From Pseudo-nitzschia pungens (taxonomy: Eukaryota; Bacillariophyta; Bacillariophyceae; Bacillariales; Bacillariaceae): a DNA stretch of 64,000 nucleotides. A program made the position numbers and the translations under genes. The DNA is taken from contig CM074764.1 of the NCBI GenBank assembly GCA_037355855.1, forward strand, positions 4,489,753 through 4,553,752, written 5' to 3'. A model generated the notes under the pieces. It did not search any database, had not been told where the DNA came from, and saw only the letters and a list, made by a program, of their open reading frames with translations. This document shows positions 61,501-64,000 of the stretch, in pieces. Position 1 is the stretch's first letter, and each line of letters opens with the position of its first letter.

Positions 61501-62123
61501 ATTTTAGGGAAAAAAAGGAATGGGACAAAAGAGAACAAACACTCAGGAGTTCGAACGTCCCCCCAACCGTGTAGTGCCCCACAATATACTACTCTATTCC
61601 TGATGCTTAACTCATGGCTGACATGCACGGGAAGCAGTGTTTCGAAGCGGTTGTCACTTATCTACAGAAAATGGTATCGTGGCTCTCACGAATTGGTATG
61701 ATTCGTCGGTCCAGATATCCATAAATAATTTTTAGGGAAAAATGAATGGGACAAAAGAGAACAACACTCAGGATTCCAACGTGGTCCCCCACCGTAGTAC
61801 TAACTGAGCCTGAACGTGCTTAACTCGCTGAGCAGACGGGAAGCGGTGCTGTCACGTTAGTATGGTCGTTCCCACGAATCAGGTCGATCGCTAATGTACA
61901 TAAAATAATTTTAAGGGAAAAATGAATGGGACAAAAGAGAACAACACTCAGGATTCCAACGTGGTCCCCCACCGTAGTACTAACTGAGCCTGAACGTGCT
62001 TAACTTCGCTGAGCAGACGGGAAGCGGTGCTGTCACGTTAGTATGGTCGTTCCACGAATTGGTATGATCCTTGAGATACATAAATAATTTTTAGGGAAAA
62101 AAGGAATGGGACAAAAGAGAACA
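61501..62123. repeat. Tandem repeat with about 180-bp units
   Basis: Four partial or full copies begin TTTTAGGGAAAAAxGAATGGG then ACAAAAGAGAACAACACT and contain CCCCCACCGTAGTACTAACT. The middle two (61732-61910 and 61911-62090) are nearly identical. The first abuts the gap. Confidence 0.85.
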
Positions 62124-62395
62124 ACACTAAGTAGTAATGTACCAAGTAGTAATGTACCAAGTAGTAATGTACCAAGTAGTAATGTACCAAGTAGTAATGT
62201 ACCAAGTAGTAATGTACCAAGTAGTAGTGCACCAAGTACTGGTGCACTAAGTAGTGTGCCCAAGTACTGGTGCACTAAGTATTCCACCGAGTATGCCACC
62301 AAGTAGTCACCGAATATGCCACCAAGTATGCCACCGAATATGCCACCAAGTATGCCACCGAATATGCCACCGAGTATGCCACCAAATGTACATAA
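62124..62395. repeat. Two adjacent short minisatellites
   Basis: At 62127-62236, seven copies of the 15-mer AGTAGTAATGTACCA grading into AGTAGTGCACCA; at 62270-62390 about nine units of CCACCRARTATG (ACCAAGTATGCCACCGAATATG). Frames here are artefacts of the 15-bp period. Confidence 0.85.
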
Positions 62396-62619
62396 ACATG
62401 TTTTCTAACACAGAACAATAGTATCTCCAATACTTTAAAATAATAATAAAGACAAAACAGCATCTGTTGTAGATGCAATACAATATATTCTATCCTATTC
62501 TATTCCTGTATCCATACATCATGGTGACATCACTGGTTTGACCAGTTTTGTTTGATTGGTCCTTATCTACAGAAAATGGTATCTTGGCTCTCTACTGAAT
62601 GGTATCTTTTTAAAATTAA
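62396..62619. other. Short unique spacer
   Basis: AT-rich, contains TTCTATCCTATTC direct repeats (62488-62508) and the CATGGTGACATCA word. No gene. Confidence 0.4.
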
Positions 62620-63495
62620 TTCGTTCGGTCCGTACCGTATATCCGGGTTCGTTCGTATATCCGGGTTCTTTAAGTTCGATCCGTATATCCGGATTTTGTA
62701 AGGTCGATCCGTATCTCCGGGTTTCTTTGAATTCGATCCGTATATCCGGGATTTTTTGAATTCGATCCGTACATCCGGGTTTGTTTGAAGTTAAAATCGT
62801 TCGATCGATCTGCGTCCTTCGATCCGTATATCCGGGTGTTTTTGAATTCGATCCGTACATCCGGAAGCTTTTTCAATTTAAAATCGTTCGATCGTCTATC
62901 GATCCGTATATCCGGGTGTTTTTGAATTCGATCCGTACATCCGGGTGCTTTTTCACTTTAAAATCGTTCGATCGTCTATATATCCGTATATCCGGGTGCC
63001 TTTTCACTTTAAAATCGTACATCCGGGTGCTTTTTCACTCTAAAATCGATCGATCGTCTACATATCCGTACATCCGGGTGCTTTTTCACTTTAAAATCGT
63101 TCGATCGTCTATATATCCGTATATCCGGGTGCTTTTTCACTTTAAAATCGTACATCCGGGTGCTTTTTCACTCTAAAATCGATCGATCGTCTATATATCC
63201 GTACATCCGGGTCCTTTTCACTTTAAAATCGTACATCCGGGTGCTTTTTCACTTTAAAATCGATCGATCGTCTATATATCCGTACATCCGGGTGCTTTTT
63301 TCACTTTAAAATCGTACATCCGGGTGCTTTTGCACTTTAAAATCGATCGATCTGCCGTACATCCGGGTGCTTGTTCACTTTAAAATCGTATATCCGGGTG
63401 CTTTTTCACTTTAAAATCGTACATCCGGGTGCTTTTTCAATTTAAAATCGGTCGATCGATCTGCGTCCATCGATCCGTACATCCGGGTTTATTTC
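62620..63495. repeat. Long array of ATCCGTAYATCCGGGTGC units
   Basis: More than twenty copies of the CGTAYATCCGGGT core, alternating with TTTTTCACTTTAAAATCG and CGATCGATCGTCTA segments, in a two-level (higher-order) pattern with periods of roughly 30, 60 and 120 bp. The left part uses TTGAATTCGATC as the spacer. Confidence 0.85.
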
Positions 63496-63689
63496 GTTCA
63501 GCCCGGGCCCAGCACCCTAACCAACATCTAATCCAGCTTCATACACAGCACCATTGCTGCAAAATTCTAGGGCGAGTGGTATGGTGTTTGTTGGATAACA
63601 TCTAGGGGGTATTGGCGTGAGTCTACTGAGTTTGAGTTAGCTGGCTTTGCACAGCTGAACTAGACTTGCATTTTTTCCCCATAGCACCA
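63496..63689. other. Short spacer between arrays
   Basis: Unique sequence with a GC-rich patch (GCCCGGGCCCAGC). No gene seen. Confidence 0.4.
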
Positions 63690-64000
63690 TTGCTTGCTAC
63701 ACTCAGTGCTAGCAAAAACAGCACTACGATTTGTACTAGCAATAACGCTACACCACTCAGTGTTGCTAGCAAAAAGGCTAGTACACTCAGTGTTGCTAGC
63801 AAAAACACCACACCACTCAGTGTTGCTAGCAAAAACAATACACTCAGTGTTGCTAGCAAAAACACCACACCACTCAGCAGTGTTGCTAGCAAAAACACCA
63901 CACCACTCAGTGTTGCTAGCAAAAACACCACACCACTCAGCAGTGTTGCTAGCAAAATCGCTACACTCAGTGTTGCTAGCAAAAACACCACACCACTCAG
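63690..64000. repeat. 30-bp minisatellite running off the window
   Basis: At least nine units of ACTCAGTGTTGCTAGCAAAA and ACACCACACC with insertion variants (CAGCAGTGTTG). The array continues to the last base. Confidence 0.9.

Noticed and set aside
60852..61628. Frames crossing the N gap
   Set aside because: Artefacts of translating ambiguous bases as open sequence.
62033..62306. Frames with LLLGT or SSNVP repeats
   Set aside because: A 15-bp repeat stays open in every frame; no coding evidence.
62620..64000. Possible CRISPR array
   Set aside because: Spacers are themselves repeated and unit lengths vary; the context is eukaryotic and no cas genes are present.

Overview
The window is nuclear DNA from a photosynthetic stramenopile, most probably a diatom. 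The best evidence is a spliced plastid ferredoxin-NADP reductase (48.8-50.3 kb) whose N-terminus is a signal peptide running into an AAFAP motif, the diatom type of plastid presequence. Other supporting signs are short GTAAGT/YAG introns, compact intronless conserved genes, and a Crypton-like tyrosine-recombinase element of a type known from stramenopiles. The species cannot be named from the sequence.

Layout. 0-22 kb is gene-dense host sequence: an acylation-motif protein at the left edge, a secreted staphylococcal-nuclease-like protein, TELO2/TEL2 (PI3K-like kinase assembly), a multi-cold-shock-domain UNR/CSDE1-like RNA-binding protein, a membrane-anchored prolyl 4-hydroxylase with a VHL-beta-like tail, a mitochondrial Tim14/PAM18 J-protein, an ArsP/UPF0718 permease and a TVP38/TMEM64-type VTT membrane protein. 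Genes are mostly in divergent or convergent pairs with spacers of 0.1-1 kb. 22.5-30.5 kb is mobile and repetitive: a Crypton-like element with one in-frame stop, the orphan tail of a pogo/jerky-type transposase, and degenerate tandem repeats. 30.6-34.8 kb holds two host-like genes of unknown role. 35-40.3 kb is repeats plus an intact piggyBac element. A B-type cyclin lies at 41.3-43.2 kb. A 4.58-kb two-gene DNA transposon with about 225-bp terminal inverted repeats fills 43.78-48.36 kb. FNR and the GPI-transamidase catalytic subunit PIG-K/GPI8 follow, convergent with each other. From 53 kb to the end the sequence is again mobile and repetitive: a ULP1/C48-like protease ORF, three further ORFs (one cut by a 500-bp assembly gap), and a long succession of unrelated minisatellites that reaches the window edge.

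The host genes form no pathway; they are separate housekeeping functions (checkpoint-kinase assembly, mRNA-binding control, protein hydroxylation, mitochondrial import, metalloid or solute transport, cell cycle, photosynthetic electron transfer, GPI anchoring). The most novel material is the mobile fraction. The two-gene element combines a DD38E Tc1/mariner/IS630-type transposase with a convergently transcribed Cys-rich partner. The Crypton-like gene is flanked by inverted repeats, which classical Cryptons lack. The piggyBac transposase carries a SAP domain and its element is bounded by palindromic TTAA sites. Outside the mobile elements, the P4H-VHL-like fusion is the most interesting protein architecture.
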